Shown in pieces: positions 34,725-47,279 of a stretch of 64,000 nt of DNA. Origin of the DNA: Pyronema omphalodes. Taxonomy: Eukaryota > Ascomycota > Pezizomycetes > Pezizales > Pyronemataceae. Under the pieces are notes generated by a model. The model saw only the letters and a list, made by a program, of their open reading frames with translations. It was not told the DNA's origin and made no database searches. The translations under genes were made by a program, and so were the position numbers. The stretch lies in contig JAJJXM010000094.1 in the NCBI GenBank assembly GCA_024516155.1, positions 62,001 through 126,000 of the forward strand, given 5' to 3'. Numbering within the stretch: the stretch's first letter is position 1; each line of letters begins with the position of its first letter.

Positions 34725-37166
34725 GTTAGAGATGAAGCGCAGAAGGCGGGAGTGAAGAGGGGGAAATTACTTTGGAAAGATAGGGAGGGATAGTTAGATC
34801 GTTTATGAATATATAGCTAGATATAGACTAGATATTTTTTGGAATACCAACTGGTTTTGGATCACAGCTTATCACCGAAGGATCGCGGAATTTAATCGAC
34901 ATTGCTTATCTAGCTGTGGACTCAGCGAACTGAGTCCATCGAAGGATTACAGCAGTTCAGTCTCCTCTTTCTCTCACATTTCATTCTCCGTTCCCACCTC
35001 TACCGTCTCAACCATTTCCACCTACCTCTCTATTCGCATCCCTCCTCTATACTCCCAACTATCAACCACGTATATATCCTTCATCCAACCTCAGGCACCT
35101 TTAACAGCTCTCCTATCCCACCCGCCCCCAATTTCCAATCCTTACTCAAAGCATCTTCTTAATGCCTATAAAACCCTCAGCTCCCTTCATTCGTTATATT
35201 CCCCTTCTAATCTCCACCAAACGCACTCCAAGTTCAAACTCCAATAATAAAGGGTTTGTTTTCCCCCGGATACTAAAATTTCTTGAGATCCCAGAGGTTC
35301 TGAATTCTGAATTCTGAATACTCTCATTCCTCTTATTACTCCTGTTCTTTCCAAGCTTCGTATAGCTTCTAGTGTTGGAGTCCCCTGAAGCTTCTGAGGA
35401 TAAAGCAACCATAATCTCCCTCTCTTCCATATCACACGCAACCAACCATATTCCTATACAATACCCATAGCTAGATCCAGTTCGGCTGAGTATATCCTGT
35501 ACCTGACACCGCAAACTGCTGGTATCACAATGCGGCGGATTCCTTTGCTCAATGCTACGAGAAGCAACGTTGGATAGATGAATGGGAGATAGTGATGTGT
35601 GTTGTAATCGTCAGTGGGACTATTGGCGGAGTTGACGAGGACGGGGTGTATGTATCGAACCTGGTCTTCTAATGGAGGAAACTGGGGTATGTAATCTGAC
35701 AGCATGACATGGAATGACAAAGGCAGGCCAAGGGACAGGAAGCGGAGGGTCGGGGGGGGGGGGGGGGGGGGGGGGAGGAGGAGGCATTCCACGTATATAT
35801 GATTTTCAACCGCACTACCTCCAAATGCCTCGCAGTGCAGGTTCCTAGATAATATTCGATTTAATTTGATTTCATTATGACGATGCACTGGTTGGGGCCC
35901 TTAGAAACCCATGCAGGACAAGAAAATTCCACATCCTGTCCTCGTGGCCTGGGCTACCTACGCTTACTGAGCCCCCATGATATCATAAACACACAGAATC
36001 TACCTTACAACAGACAACTCTGCTTCGATTAGCAAGGGTTGATAGATTTATCATATGATACCGCGCAGCCTTTGGGGTTTTGATAGAGGTATGGATTCTG
36101 GAGAGAGTCTTGAAGATTGAAATTGTAAACTTGGATACGCCGGTGGGGGAATTTATAAAGTAGAATGGGATGCTCGGTTTCCGGAGTTGCTACGCAGAAG
36201 AGCTCGTATGGGTATTAGTACCCGGTTTATGATTAATTTACAATCTTTTCTGTGGTAGAAGATGTGGGAAAGGCATCGCCTAGTTTTGAAGGCCGAGGCC
36301 TAAAGGACCTATGCGACTGTAGGATAAAACAAGAAACGTCTACTTCATCCCATCCACCTGATCGAGGCCCTTAGACACTTTGTAACGCCCGCGGGGATTC
36401 GAATATTCAGAGTTGTGGGATGTGAATTCTAAATTAGGTCTATCATGATTGTGAAATTATTATTTTTCTGGGTAAGGCTGGCACAGGAATTTAATATTCA
36501 TTTATGTAGTTGTTATCCATTCAATCATAATCCGATCGAGGTCTGATGAGCCAATGCAGGGAAAAAAAATAGTATCCAAATCTTGTCCTAGCGTTCCCAA
36601 GCCGCCTAATGAGTCCTCCTAATACTCTCAAACCATACAATCTGCCTTACAAAAGAAACTCCTGCTACGTGCCCTTCACTACTTCTCTCCACTAAAAAAA
36701 AAATCTCCTTGCAAGACTATGTGCTGCCCAGCCTTGCCTCTCTTCCGTTTTTATCGTTGGTTTGATATTTGCCATGTGCCTAGTCCCTGCACTGGACTTC
36801 ATGAACTTCGATACTTTCCGGGGAATATAGATATTGCATCAAAGCAATCATTCAATCCCCCTAGAATAGAACCTAGGCACCTACAATCTCCATGACTCGA
36901 TATTTGTAGATTTAACAAGAGAATGCATTTAATGGGACCGAAACCACCGGTTTTACTTTGTTTTCACGTTTTCACGCGTAGAAAGAAAAGGCTAAAGCCT
37001 GTGGTTTAAGTATATAATTAAACAAACACTACAGTATAAAGATATCAGAAACAAAAATATAACATCAATACCCAAACCGTAACCATGCTTATCTTCATCC
37101 GCCCCGCGGATTAATCAATAAGCCGTGCAAAAATTGAAAATCCCCTCTCTTGTACTCTTGCTCAGC
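34725..37166. other. Gene-free spacer with a hairpin and a diverged repeat pair
   Basis: No gene supported. A 9-bp perfect stem with a CGAA loop (TGGACTCAG/CTGAGTCCA) lies at about 34917-34938, 195 nt after the HAD stop. G24 is at 35752-35775. The segments 35905-36025 and 36545-36665 are diverged direct repeats sharing CATGCAGG.., TTCCAAATC/CACATC..TTGTCCT and CAATCTGCCTTACAA-like blocks. The last ~150 bases are probably the 3' UTR of the membrane protein gene. Confidence 0.45.
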
Positions 37167-37673
37167 TTAACCCCTATTACAACAGTTCAAAAGATTATAT
37201 TTCCTTTTATCATTCCCAATAAAGACCCGGCACATCCAAATAGCAAGGGCCACAGCGATACATCCTCCAACCGCAGATGCAATAATGGTTTCTTTCTTGC
37301 TATTGTTTTTCCCTTGCTGTGTTTCCTCGGGTGATTTATCCGGTGATGCACCAACGGATGTTTCAGCACCTTTACCGGTGTTGACTATTGCTATGGAGGA
37401 AGAGGAGGAAGATTCGCCCTTGCTGTTGCTGTTGGAGGTGGCATTGTTTCCGGAATCGGAGGGATCTGGTCTGCGAGGGAGTAGCCTTTCACTGATGGTG
37501 TTCATGAAGGGTACTAGTTCCTGCAGATGATGCCAATTAGAATTTTCGATTCATGAAGAGGATGCAATGACTGGACTGAATACCGTAACTACGGAAGGGT
37601 TGCCGGTTGGAGCAGCGTGGGATAAGGGGAGAATGAACAGAGAAAGAAAAAATATGACTTGATGGAACTTCAT
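37167..37673 (-). CDS. Small signal-peptide, single-span membrane protein, copy A
   Basis: Two exons on the minus strand: 37584-37673 and 37167-37520 with a 63-nt intron (GTATTC donor, GCAG acceptor); 147 residues. It begins with a signal peptide (MKFHQVIFFLSLFILPLSHA), then a Ser/Asn-rich linker with SSSSSS, then one membrane span (ETIIASAVGGCIAVALAIWM) and a short basic tail ending NLLNCCNRG. A homologue with the same exon structure lies at 54349-54831 on the opposite strand (shared AAPTG.PS, LLPRR, NTxGKGA, TIASAVG). I do not recognise the family. Both copies stay open despite clear divergence, which argues for function. It probably resides in the secretory pathway or plasma membrane with the Ser-rich part outside. 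Confidence 0.75.
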
Positions 37674-39059
37674 TGTGATTTATTTGCGAATGCAAAAACG
37701 AACGATAGTGGAACTGCTGCCGGAGTAAAGGAACGACTTTAAACAAACAATATACTGAGGAAAGGAGCGGCACTGATATTGTAGAGCAGGAAGACACAAA
37801 CCGTTCAAATCTTCATATTTATATTGTGAACCCCAAAATCACACTCCTTTCTAAAGTCTCGGAAGTTCTTGCCACAGTCCATAAGGCAGCCTGTGGTAAG
37901 AGCTAAAGTGAATAACCCTTTCAGACGTTTAAGATGCAGGTTCCCTGTAATCAAACCTTTTCAAACACCTATACGCGCAGGTAGACGTCTTATTCCCCCT
38001 CTGGTTCGTTTCCTACGTGATTCAAATGAACCAGCGTGTAAATATTTCGGGCTATCGTGGACCAATATAATCTCACGCAACCGGGTGTGCCGGAATTCAA
38101 AACTTTCACGTATACGCGTATCTACAATTAATGTGTAGGAGAACGGCGGAGCAAGGCTGGATATTCATCCTTGTGCAAGGTACATATTTCCCTTTCACCA
38201 ACAACCCGCAGAACGTTCAGTAAGGCTACAGTAGCGCTTTTTCTATTGCCTTTTACAGCAAAAAGCAGTACTAACTCATCGATTGAAAAGTTGTCACTCA
38301 AAAATTCTAGAGTGAATAGTGCTAGGAACGCCCTCAATCAACATAGAGAAGTCGAAACAATCTATGATTGCAGTCTTCTGTCAGATGCAATAGAAGTATT
38401 GTCGCTTCTCCATTTCTACTCTCCAATAGCTATGACCGTGTTGATGTTTTAACAAGAGACGGTGTAAATACGGTTTTCTCGGTTGGTATTTAGGTTTTCG
38501 GCTTTCATATTTCATAATTCCCTCTCTCGCCGCTTTCGGAAAGCAGTGTGAAAGAATGCGCATAAAAAGCTGAGGATGAAGTAAGCGGTAATATCTATAC
38601 CGCCTCCATATTTTTTATGACACGAATTATGCTGTCGTTTTTGGTTACACTGTAGCATTTCATAATAACGGTGGATATCAGACGGCGCGAATCATACTTG
38701 CTATTTCAATTCGTGGCGAGTATGTGGCCAAAATATCAGCTGAGGAACGAGATGTGCATGTGTAAGTTTACCAGCCGCAAAGTTTAAATAAGAAAAAGTT
38801 GTATTGGATGTAGTGCTTCTGAAGATGTATGGCTGCTGCCAGTGTTTGAAATACCCTGGCTTCTCTTTGGCTCACTCGGATTTTGCAGTCAATGAACCCA
38901 TGTCATGACAAGAAGGCGATGAACCATTGTAGCGACGATGTAGATTTGAAGTTTTTTGGTATCAGGTTGACTTTGCTTCAAGCCATAATCAATTGCTCTA
39001 TGTGAATACCCATACAGCAAGATAGTATTATTTCTTATGGGCCATTATCCAGTCACGCA
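37674..39059. other. Duplicated intervening segment, arm A
   Basis: The whole stretch is shared in inverted orientation with about 52850-54348. At 38128-38337 (minus) a 69-codon frame (FSIDELVLLFAVKGNRK...) is open, but its counterpart near 53700-53940 is frameshifted, and both have a stop just upstream, so I treat it as a remnant or conserved non-coding DNA. A second minus frame at 38381-38563 is likewise only partly conserved. Confidence 0.5.
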
Positions 39060-40980
39060 CAACACAGCTATGTACCGAGCCTGCGCGACACTCTCGTCTT
39101 CACTTTTTTTCTGACGGGCTACTCCCCCACCGACTACATCTTCTCGATTCCCAGAAATATTCAAGAAACTATTTTTCGAGAAACACAATGGAAGAAGTAC
39201 TTCCTTTCTCAAGAAACGTACCTCAAGAAACTATCTCTCGATCTCGAGAAACATCATCGAAAGACTACTTACTCTGTCAAGAAACACACCTCAAGTAACA
39301 TTCTCTCAAGATGCATATTTGGAGATCTACGTTCCATCTCCAGAAACAAAACTCAAGAAACACTCCCGAGAAGAGGAATGAAAGAACTAATTCCTCGCCC
39401 AAGAAACACACCTCAAGAAACACACCCCAGTAACCCCGTCCTCTCTCTCTTCTTAAACTACCGTTTCTCCCACAAATTTCAATATTTTCCTAAACCAGCT
39501 CTTCCAGCAACAATCACAAAACAGCCACCAGTATCGCCACCCCAATAATTATCAACGTATTCATCACAACCTACTCAGGTCTGCCCGACGTAAACGTAGT
39601 GCTCCTTGCACCTTCCTCATCTTCCTCCGAGCTATTAATATTCCTCTATACCCGCCTATGCCTCACCGAGCATCCTTACCATCTCTGGTTATCGCCTCAC
39701 ACTCAACTCCATCAACAACGGCGCTTATGACTTTCTCAGCTTTACAGGCCAACTCTGAGGAGGAGGGGATGGGAAGGAAGGATGCAGTTCCCATTCACGT
39801 GCAGTAGGTGGTCGTATGAGTTATCATCAAAAACATCAAGGAAACTCTAGTGACACCTGTAGAGGGATTCCTGGACGAAAATTACACAGTGCCAAGGAGG
39901 CAGAGGATATTGCGGCATTAATGGAAGTTACGCCGGGGATGGACAAGAAGCAGAAGGAGGCGGTAGTTGCAAGATGGATGGAGGTTATTGAGGGGGTAAA
40001 ACGGCATCTGGAGGATGAAGATAAGAGGAGGTTTGCTGATGGGGCATGCGGCATGCCACGGTTTTGTAGTTTAACCCAACCACGCCGAACCTGGGCTTGA
40101 AAATTAAATCCGGTGGTAGCATCTACGCTGCAATCCTGCAGTATATCAAACAATGCTGCAACATCGGTGTTGGTCCTGCATGGGCCTTTTAGGCCTCGGT
40201 CAGCGTATGATTCAACGAATACATAATAACATCGGTGTTTGAATCAAACGACGGGGTGAGATCTACACTACGTTTCGCTCACATAAAGGCATGACATAGC
40301 AAAACTTTGTACCCTAGGGCAGGTAGCCACATATGAATACCCATAAAAAGAACCAAGAAAACTCCGACTCCTGCAGAGGGATTCCTGGACGGCGACTACG
40401 CAGTTTCAGGAGGGGAAGAAGCTGCGGAATTGCTGAAAGTTAAGCCTGGAATGGACAAGAAGCAGAAGGAGGCGGTAGTTGTACGATGGAGGGAGGTTAT
40501 TGAGGGTGCGAAACATCAAGATAGGGAACTATTTGAGGATGGAAATGGCTGGGGAGTTTGGAGGATATTATGACGGGAAGGAGGGCGGCTCGTTGGGTGC
40601 GGTTGAAAGCAAGTGTTAAGTTGGATTGGCCAGGCCCAGGAGAGGAAGAAGCCGGCGGTTGTACGAAATTTTCATGGCTGGGAAGAGCATGATGAGAGTG
40701 GTTATAAGAGCAACGACCAGGATGAGGCGTAATTCTGATGACACGTTATGATGTAATGGTGTTATGGTGTTGTGTTTATGGTATTATCTTTGTAGCGATT
40801 TTCATGGTTATGGGATAATATGTTAAATATTTTTTTATTGCCGGTATATTGTTTTTTGCCTGTAATGATGTTATTTTTTAGTTTTATTTGTCTACAAATC
40901 ATCTTGTATCCTTTTGTATAAAATGCATTTTATATCAAATCTTGATATTATTCAGAAAACCTTGCTAGCGGATCTGGAGA
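39060..40980 (+). pseudogene. Decayed SDE2 copy 1 (with internal duplication)
   Basis: Leader repeats (CTCAAGAAACA-type, expanded to 39140-39430) precede a recognisable ubiquitin-like region at about 39550-39770, in which the start ATG is replaced by ATT (reads ..INVFITTYSGLPDVNV..) and the GG-KGG site is destroyed by a stop or frameshift (CTCTGAGGAGGAGG). The Sde2 body is open at 39816-40045 (DKKQKEAVVARWMEVIEG). An unrelated ~300-base block (40046-40350) follows, then the same body region starts again (AAGAACCAAGAAAACTCCGA, about 40351) and runs, frame-broken, to the acidic tail near 40730 and an SDE2-like 3' UTR. Not able to make normal Sde2. Confidence 0.88.
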
Positions 40981-41057
40981 CTCATAACTTATAATTTCTA
41001 ATCTAAAACTTGCACATCACAACAGCCGTAAGAGTTTACCTCCATCTGTCTTATCTA

Positions 41058-41325
41058 TACCCAAATCCCAAATCCCAAATCCCAAATCCCAAATCCCAAA
41101 TCCCAAATCCCAAATCCCAAATCCCAATCCCAAATCCCAAATCCCAAATCCCAAATCCCAAATCCCAAATCCCAAATCCCAAATCCCAAATCCCAAATCC
41201 CAAATCCCAAATCCCAAATCCCAAATCCCAAATCCCAAATCCCAAATCCCAAATCCCAAATCCCAAATCCCAAGACCCAAATCCCAAATCCCAAATCCCA
41301 AGACCCAAATCCCAAGACCCAAGAC
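41058..41325. repeat. AAATCCC 7-bp minisatellite
   Basis: About 35 copies of AAATCCC, nearly perfect, with one AATCCC slip near 41126 and AAGACCC variants at the right end. Because 7 is not a multiple of 3, all frames stay open, which explains the long false frames on both strands. It lies directly after the 3' end of decayed SDE2 copy 1. Confidence 0.95.
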
Positions 41326-42855
41326 CCAGCACACAAACGCCCAATCCCGCATCACCAACAATTACAGCCTACAATGCTAAGAAAAAAAAACCATGATTCC
41401 AATCCGTAAATCAAACCAAAATGCCTCTAATTTCGTTATCTCCAGTTACCTCAAGATCATTCCACTATGTGTTTACAGTCAATAAGGAAAACGTTAGAGA
41501 TAAACAGAGTGGCCAGGTCTCAAAGTAAGAAACTGTGATATCATGCCTTTTCTAGCCATTAGCGGGGGCAGGGGGGGGGGGGGGTTGAGAAAAAAAACCC
41601 CGAAGTTTCAACCAGTGCAGCAGGTGCAACAGTCACCATTGTTTTAATGGAGGAAGTATTACGACATCTCATATTCCCAGCAAGTTCAGAATTTGCGCTC
41701 CCTTCATTAACCAATTTATGAACTATCAAATAAAATGTTATAAAGTACCGCTGCATTTGTATCGATTCATCATAGCCGCAACTTATTTATTCGCGCTCAT
41801 AGAATATTCAGTGCGATCTACTTAGCAAATATGTATTCATTCAATACGTGCATGCAATTTTATGGTGCGCCTCTACATATTTGTGTTTTAGTCAGCGGTG
41901 TGGCTGTGTTGTTGTGGCAATGTTGACATTTGGTTTGTGCTTTTATGACCAGAAATTCTTTTGTCCCTCCATGCGTAGCTATACACGATCGTACCCATGA
42001 ATCGGAATCACAATTCCTTCCGCACATTCTTATCAGTCTATCTGACTCCTCCCCCATAATCCCACAACCCATAATCCCCATAATCCATCCCCATAATCCC
42101 CAGAATCCCAAAATCCCCATAATCCATGCATAATCCATCCATTATCAATTATCCATAAAAACCAACACCACCCCTCTCTCCTCCTCTCCTCTTACGATAG
42201 TATCCGCACAAACAAAAAAAGAAAAACGGAAGTGATTCCCAACATCAACATCAACATCCCTAAACTCCAACACCGGAGCGGCGGGGGAACAAGGGCAGCA
42301 GGGCAGCAGGGCACCAAGACGACGCACCATCACAGCATAGCGCAAACATATACTCCACCGAAAACCGTGGAGGCCGCGGGGGGTTATCTATACTCACAGA
42401 TAAACAAACACCCGTTCATATCATCATATCATCATATCGTAAATCGATATACCCCATCTCCAGTCTAATAAACACATCCCAATCTCGCTACACGGTATCT
42501 GTCTATCTATATCTACATCATACATGCACATAGCCCATACGGTCATAAGGCATCACTCGTCATTTACTGACCTATTCAGATCTAAGATTTCTTGGTGGAT
42601 GGAGAGGGGTTGTTGCTGGGGAATTTATGGATACGTGGGGATGTTGTATTAAGTTTTGACTTGAGAATTACTGGTACTAATAGTACCAATAGTACCGTTA
42701 TAAATGAGAATTACAGTCGCGGTATCTACGTCCAAAATATGGGTATCAAATATCGTATGAAATATCATCCCTCCCCCCTCTTTTCCCCTCTGTACCTCTC
42801 TTCTCTCTCTTCTCTCTCTCCGCCCCCCCCCCCCCCCCCCCCCCCCCTCCTCTCA
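41326..42855. other. Spacer downstream of the Lcb3 gene
   Basis: No gene. Contains G14 at 41571-41584, CATAATCC-type repeats at about 42050-42130, GGGCAGCA repeats near 42293-42315, ATCATATC repeats near 42418-42435 and C25 at 42823-42847, only 9 bases beyond the Lcb3 stop codon. Confidence 0.5.
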
Positions 42856-44601
42856 TCAAGCAACCACCCGTCTCTCCCCAAGCCCCAGTCCAACCATTTC
42901 AAAAACCACAGGACTTCCCTCAACAGCCCACCAAGCAATGCCCGCATACACCACCAACTTCGTAACCACCTCAACATCATACCTAACCCTTGGTTTATGT
43001 ATCTCGACCTTTCTCCAGACCTCTCTTTCTTCTGCTTCGTTCCTTAGAGCGTCGAGGTCTACTCCTCCTGTACCCATTTCTTTTTCATATCGGTGAAGAT
43101 TATCGGTGGTGCTGGTGTCGTTGCTGTTGGTAATGTAGGTTCCATTGGCTCCATTACCCCCGCGACCGCCATTACCTTGAAAGTCTCGGCTAATACTCTC
43201 CCTTCGTCTCTTCTCCCGATATGCCAAAGTTTCATAGGCATCAGCCACAGACTGAGGGCCCACACTATCGCTTCTAGCCCGACGGATAGAGCGGACAAGG
43301 CCAGGAAGCTCGTTCAGGCCGGGAAGGGTATCATCGGGAAGCTGCGGGACGGCTTTATAGGAGGTTGCTGGGGTGAAGTGTTTTCTTGGGAGGGAAAGGC
43401 CTAGGCGGGAGATGATACGGAAGACTGGAGGGAGGAGGAGATGGAGGAGGGGTTTAAGGAGGGAGCGGTGGAGGAAGATTATTAAAATTCCTATCAGGAG
43501 GGTTAGTTATGTGTGGAATTTGGATATTTTTTTGCCTTGGCAAAACTACACGACGGCAGTGCAACTGGACTTACCTATGACTACCCTCAATGCACTTTTT
43601 ATAAACCCAAGGTCTTCGTAGCTATAGGGTACCGTTCCAAGAACTGGATAATCCCAACTAAATCTAGTTTTGGAATAATGCCAGCCGGCAATTTCTACCC
43701 CCGCGGTAACGGCAGCAAATGCAACTCCATCATCAAAGCAAGGACATGCATCCGCCGGCTCTGGATGGATTCTAACCAACACTAAGATAGTGATGATGCA
43801 GATAGCAATAGGCCAGAAACTTTCTCCAAATACGTATTCGTCAATTTTATCTTGGAAAACCCATTGAACAATGGCAATCAAAGCTCCAAGTAAGATTCCA
43901 ACGACAACATCGAGGAAGCCGTGCATACCACAATATAGTCGACCGAATACAATTGAGAAACTGTAGATGAAGGCAAGAGATTCGCAGAACAATACTTGTT
44001 TGGCTGAAACATCAGGGGTGGAGTAGAGAACGAGGAGTCCGTATAAGGCCACAGAAATAGCGTTTGTGGAATGAGTGGAGGGAAACCCGTATTCGAGAGC
44101 GGCACTGCCGGACATTGTGATGCGGTGAAGAGGCGGGGAAAGAGGCCGGGGAAGACATAAGAGGTCTTTTAGGAAGCCGCTGAAGAATACACCGGAAGCG
44201 AGGACATGGACTACACTGTGTAACAATTGTGCGTTAATTTCGGTTCGAGATTTATAAAACAAGATATAGTAGTTGATTTTTTTGAGAAAAATGGGAATTC
44301 ACGAACCCTCGGGCAATTGTTGTGTATCCAAACCAGAATAATATCGGTAGCATAATCATAAAAAATGTATGGGTACCAAGATTTGCCGTCAAGGCAAAAT
44401 AGGAATCAAGAAATGGTGTTCGACATCGCTCCTGCAAGAAGAAACCTTATTAGAGACATTTTTTGGAATTCAATTCGCAGCTGCGGATTCAGTGCGACTT
44501 ATGAAAGCTTCTTTACTTACCTGCATCCATGCTAGGTACGGAGTTTCTAGACGGACTATAACCAATAGCTTCTGACGAAGCATGTACCTCCACCGGGGCA
44601 T
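42856..44601 (-). CDS. lcb3: Long-chain-base-1-phosphate phosphatase (Lcb3 family)
   Basis: Exons on the minus strand: 44521-44601 (partial at 5' side), 44307-44431, 43575-44215 and 42856-43490; 493 residues from the ATG at 44601, all junctions in phase. The PAP2 catalytic motifs are intact: KDLLCLPRP (K-x6-RP), YGFPSTHS, and GRLYCGMHGFLD (R-x5-H-x3-D). Several hydrophobic spans fit an ER membrane enzyme that dephosphorylates dihydrosphingosine/phytosphingosine-1-phosphate. The frame upstream of 44601 still reads like the family (NYWLRLQDKH) back to about 44640, then hits a stop, so a further 5' exon is likely; an ATG near 44812 (MTTTTAATDIPSD) could begin it, but I could not find a phase-correct join. 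The ~115-residue tail is hydrophilic. Confidence 0.88.
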
Positions 44602-47279
44602 ACGGTGTTTGTCTTGTAGGCGCAACCAGTAATTGTCAGTTTCGCGAGTTCTTTTTCAAAACTTTTGCAGCGCAGAAGTTACACGCACAGTGATCTCGTG
44701 GCAGTAAACCTGCATCTACAGTGTTCACACCATTCCGTCCTTTCTCGGTATCAGCGCAACATAGTTGTTGTGTGTCGCTTGGAATATCGGTAGCAGCTGT
44801 GGTTGTAGTCATTCCGAATTTCGATTTTGGGTTCGCAACTCAACACGAGCGCATTCAAGGGATGCAAGTCGTTGGATCGGGTTGAAATTGTATGAGACCC
44901 CTCAGCATCAAGAATTAAAACGAATAGAACATGTGCTGGCGAAATTGGATAGTTGTCGTCGCAGGACGAGTCGGCAACAACCCTGTGTAACGGGCGGACG
45001 CGACTCAGCACAACCGTGGCTCGAATTGCACTATCATCGCTGAGTAATCATCACGTGTAACCGACAGCTCCACATTTGAGCTTTAGATCTTGGCGAGAGC
45101 TTCACACTTCCCTGCAGGGCTGGGACGAGGGTAATGTATAGCGCTAAACCTTAATGGAATCGACTAAAACCCCGCCTTTTTAGGGCTCATCCAGACAGAT
45201 GTTTGGACGTTTGCCGCTCCATCTCCGCTTCTTTTTACATCATGGCGTGCGATGCCCTTGCTTAAGCCAACATACAGCGAACGAATCATTATAGATGAAA
45301 CCACGCACAAGAATGAATTTGGGGGATGGCGAGGCGAAGGGCGAAGCTTGCGTAATAAACTAATAGAATACGTATCTACCCGGTGCATGGACGCTGTCGG
45401 AATGATGGCGTTGTTGACGAGCGAAGCATAGCTGATCTTCCCGGAATTTCCTCTCAGCGTTTTCTATCAAATCAAACTGGTTGAGTATTGGTATGCCTCC
45501 TGATTATTCCCAGTTTTTTTGTAAACTTACCTTTCAAATTCAATTCATCACAAATTCAATACTTGAGTACATCGCCAATTGAATGTTTATATCCATCTTG
45601 TGGATGGTGGTTGGATGATGATTGTGCGATAGCTTCGTGCTGGCTGCAGACAGGCCATCACTCTGATCACCATGTCATCCCACACGATGATGGCATGTCG
45701 ATAGTATATGGTGCCGGCCACTTAGTAGAGCTAGCGCGACAGGGATCTGAGGCCTCAAAACAACCCCCCCGCGCCGACCGTATCTCCTCCTCGCGACAAA
45801 AAAAATTATTAATTTTAATGCCCCAACTTTGTAGAATAGACGTCAGAGAACAATTCTGGGGCGTCAAAATTCGATTTGGAGGCGTGGTTGTGGAGTAGAT
45901 AGCGTTTGAAAGTGACCCAAGTTTTGGTGGCAGAGGGAACTTTTGAATGCATCACTAGCGAGGCTCTATTATGCACGCCATACCCTAACAGGCATAGTAT
46001 ATACCGTATTGAGCGTAGTACAAACCGAGTGAGAAATGATGATATTGCGCTAGTATCTTTTCGGTGGCCCTGGATTAGGAAACCAAGTTCAGGAGTCATC
46101 ACTCGATACTTACTAATCAGGTCTTGGAAGGCTTTGTATGGGAAAACTGGCTCATAAGTCATCACTCGGCGCTTAGTAATCAGAATTTATGTTTTGTATA
46201 TGCCAAGACTTTGCCAAGACGCTAGCCCTACTAAGTGGCCGGCACCATACATAGTCGCGTGATTTGTCGCCGCACCATCCTAAACCTGACCTGTGTGCTG
46301 TTTAACTGGATTGGCGTGTGTCTGAGTGAGCGTCATCTGGGACCTCAACAGTTGAGCGGTGATCAAAAGAAGTTTATCCCTCGCGTAAAAGGGGTGATCA
46401 AGACTGGTCGGGAGAGTTCGGAGATGTTAAAAGTATGTAAAATGGAACCAAGCAGTTCCTGTTCCAGAAGAAGATGAAAAAGCCAAACAAGCACCAGCGG
46501 CAAGCGGACTGACTGCATCAACAGGTGTTGTTGAACCTATCCTTCGAGTTTCCTGAAGCCGACGAAAGGCGGACAGCGGAGACACTGAAACACTTATTAA
46601 TTGTTCAGGGATTTCTGAAGTTGGTTGTTCATTTTGACTGGTCCGTATGATCGAGTATTATTATGCTCGCTTCCATCCTGTCGTGATACTCGTCCATTCC
46701 GTAGATACATACAGTAGCAGAGATAGAGATCCGGTAATCGCTAGTCGGCGAGAAAGAAGCGTGAATAATATTCTAGCTTGCGCTTCTAGAGAGAATTTAG
46801 GAATCTCTAGCCTGGAATGAAAAGCGAAAACCGCCCTTTGAGGCCTAGAGAGGCTTATTTCAGCAAAGCCCATATCGCGACTTCTTATATGCATTAAAGA
46901 CGTCTTCCGCCCTGGAAGGTCAGCCAGCAACAACAACAACCCACGACACCACCACCACCCCCTCCTCCCCCTCTATACATACCCTGCGATCACCATAACA
47001 TAAACCACCACCCAACATTCTCGGAAGTTGAACACGACATCCCCAGAACAGCATACGAGCCCCCGCGCGGAGTGCAGCTTGACCCGCATCTGCACTTTAC
47101 ATTCGTTCGCAGCTGCTGCACCTTACTTAGCGACACTCAATATCCAGTATATTGTCAACCGCATACAGCCCTATATAAACATCTGTGGTGTACGAAAACA
47201 AGATATCTTCGACATCTACAAACTATCTACCTTCAATTTCAACATCTAGTCACCACTACGAAGCAAATTCGAAATCACC
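44602..47279. other. Spacer with a possible MITE and the Lcb3 5' region
   Basis: 44602-44830 probably contains the missing first exon and promoter of the Lcb3 gene. The rest has no supported gene. 45707-46249 is a candidate MITE (separate entry). A CCACCACC-rich stretch at 46935-46980 and the presumed promoter of the 47280 gene follow. Open frames here lack family features. Confidence 0.45.
45707..46249. mobile_element. Candidate MITE with 30-bp terminal inverted repeats
   Basis: The 30 bases at 45707-45736 (TATGGTGCCGGCCACTTAGT...) reappear as reverse complement at 46220-46249 with a single mismatch. The interior is 483 bases and has no transposase frame, though it holds a diverged internal direct repeat (AGTCATCACTCG..CTTA.TAATCAG) at about 46095 and 46157. 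Size and structure fit a non-autonomous DNA transposon. Target-site duplication is unclear; a TA dinucleotide is possible. Confidence 0.5.

Noticed and set aside
41010..41396. Long frames on both strands (PNPKSQI / GIWDLGF repeats)
   Set aside because: A 7-bp array keeps all frames open; no start context or homology.
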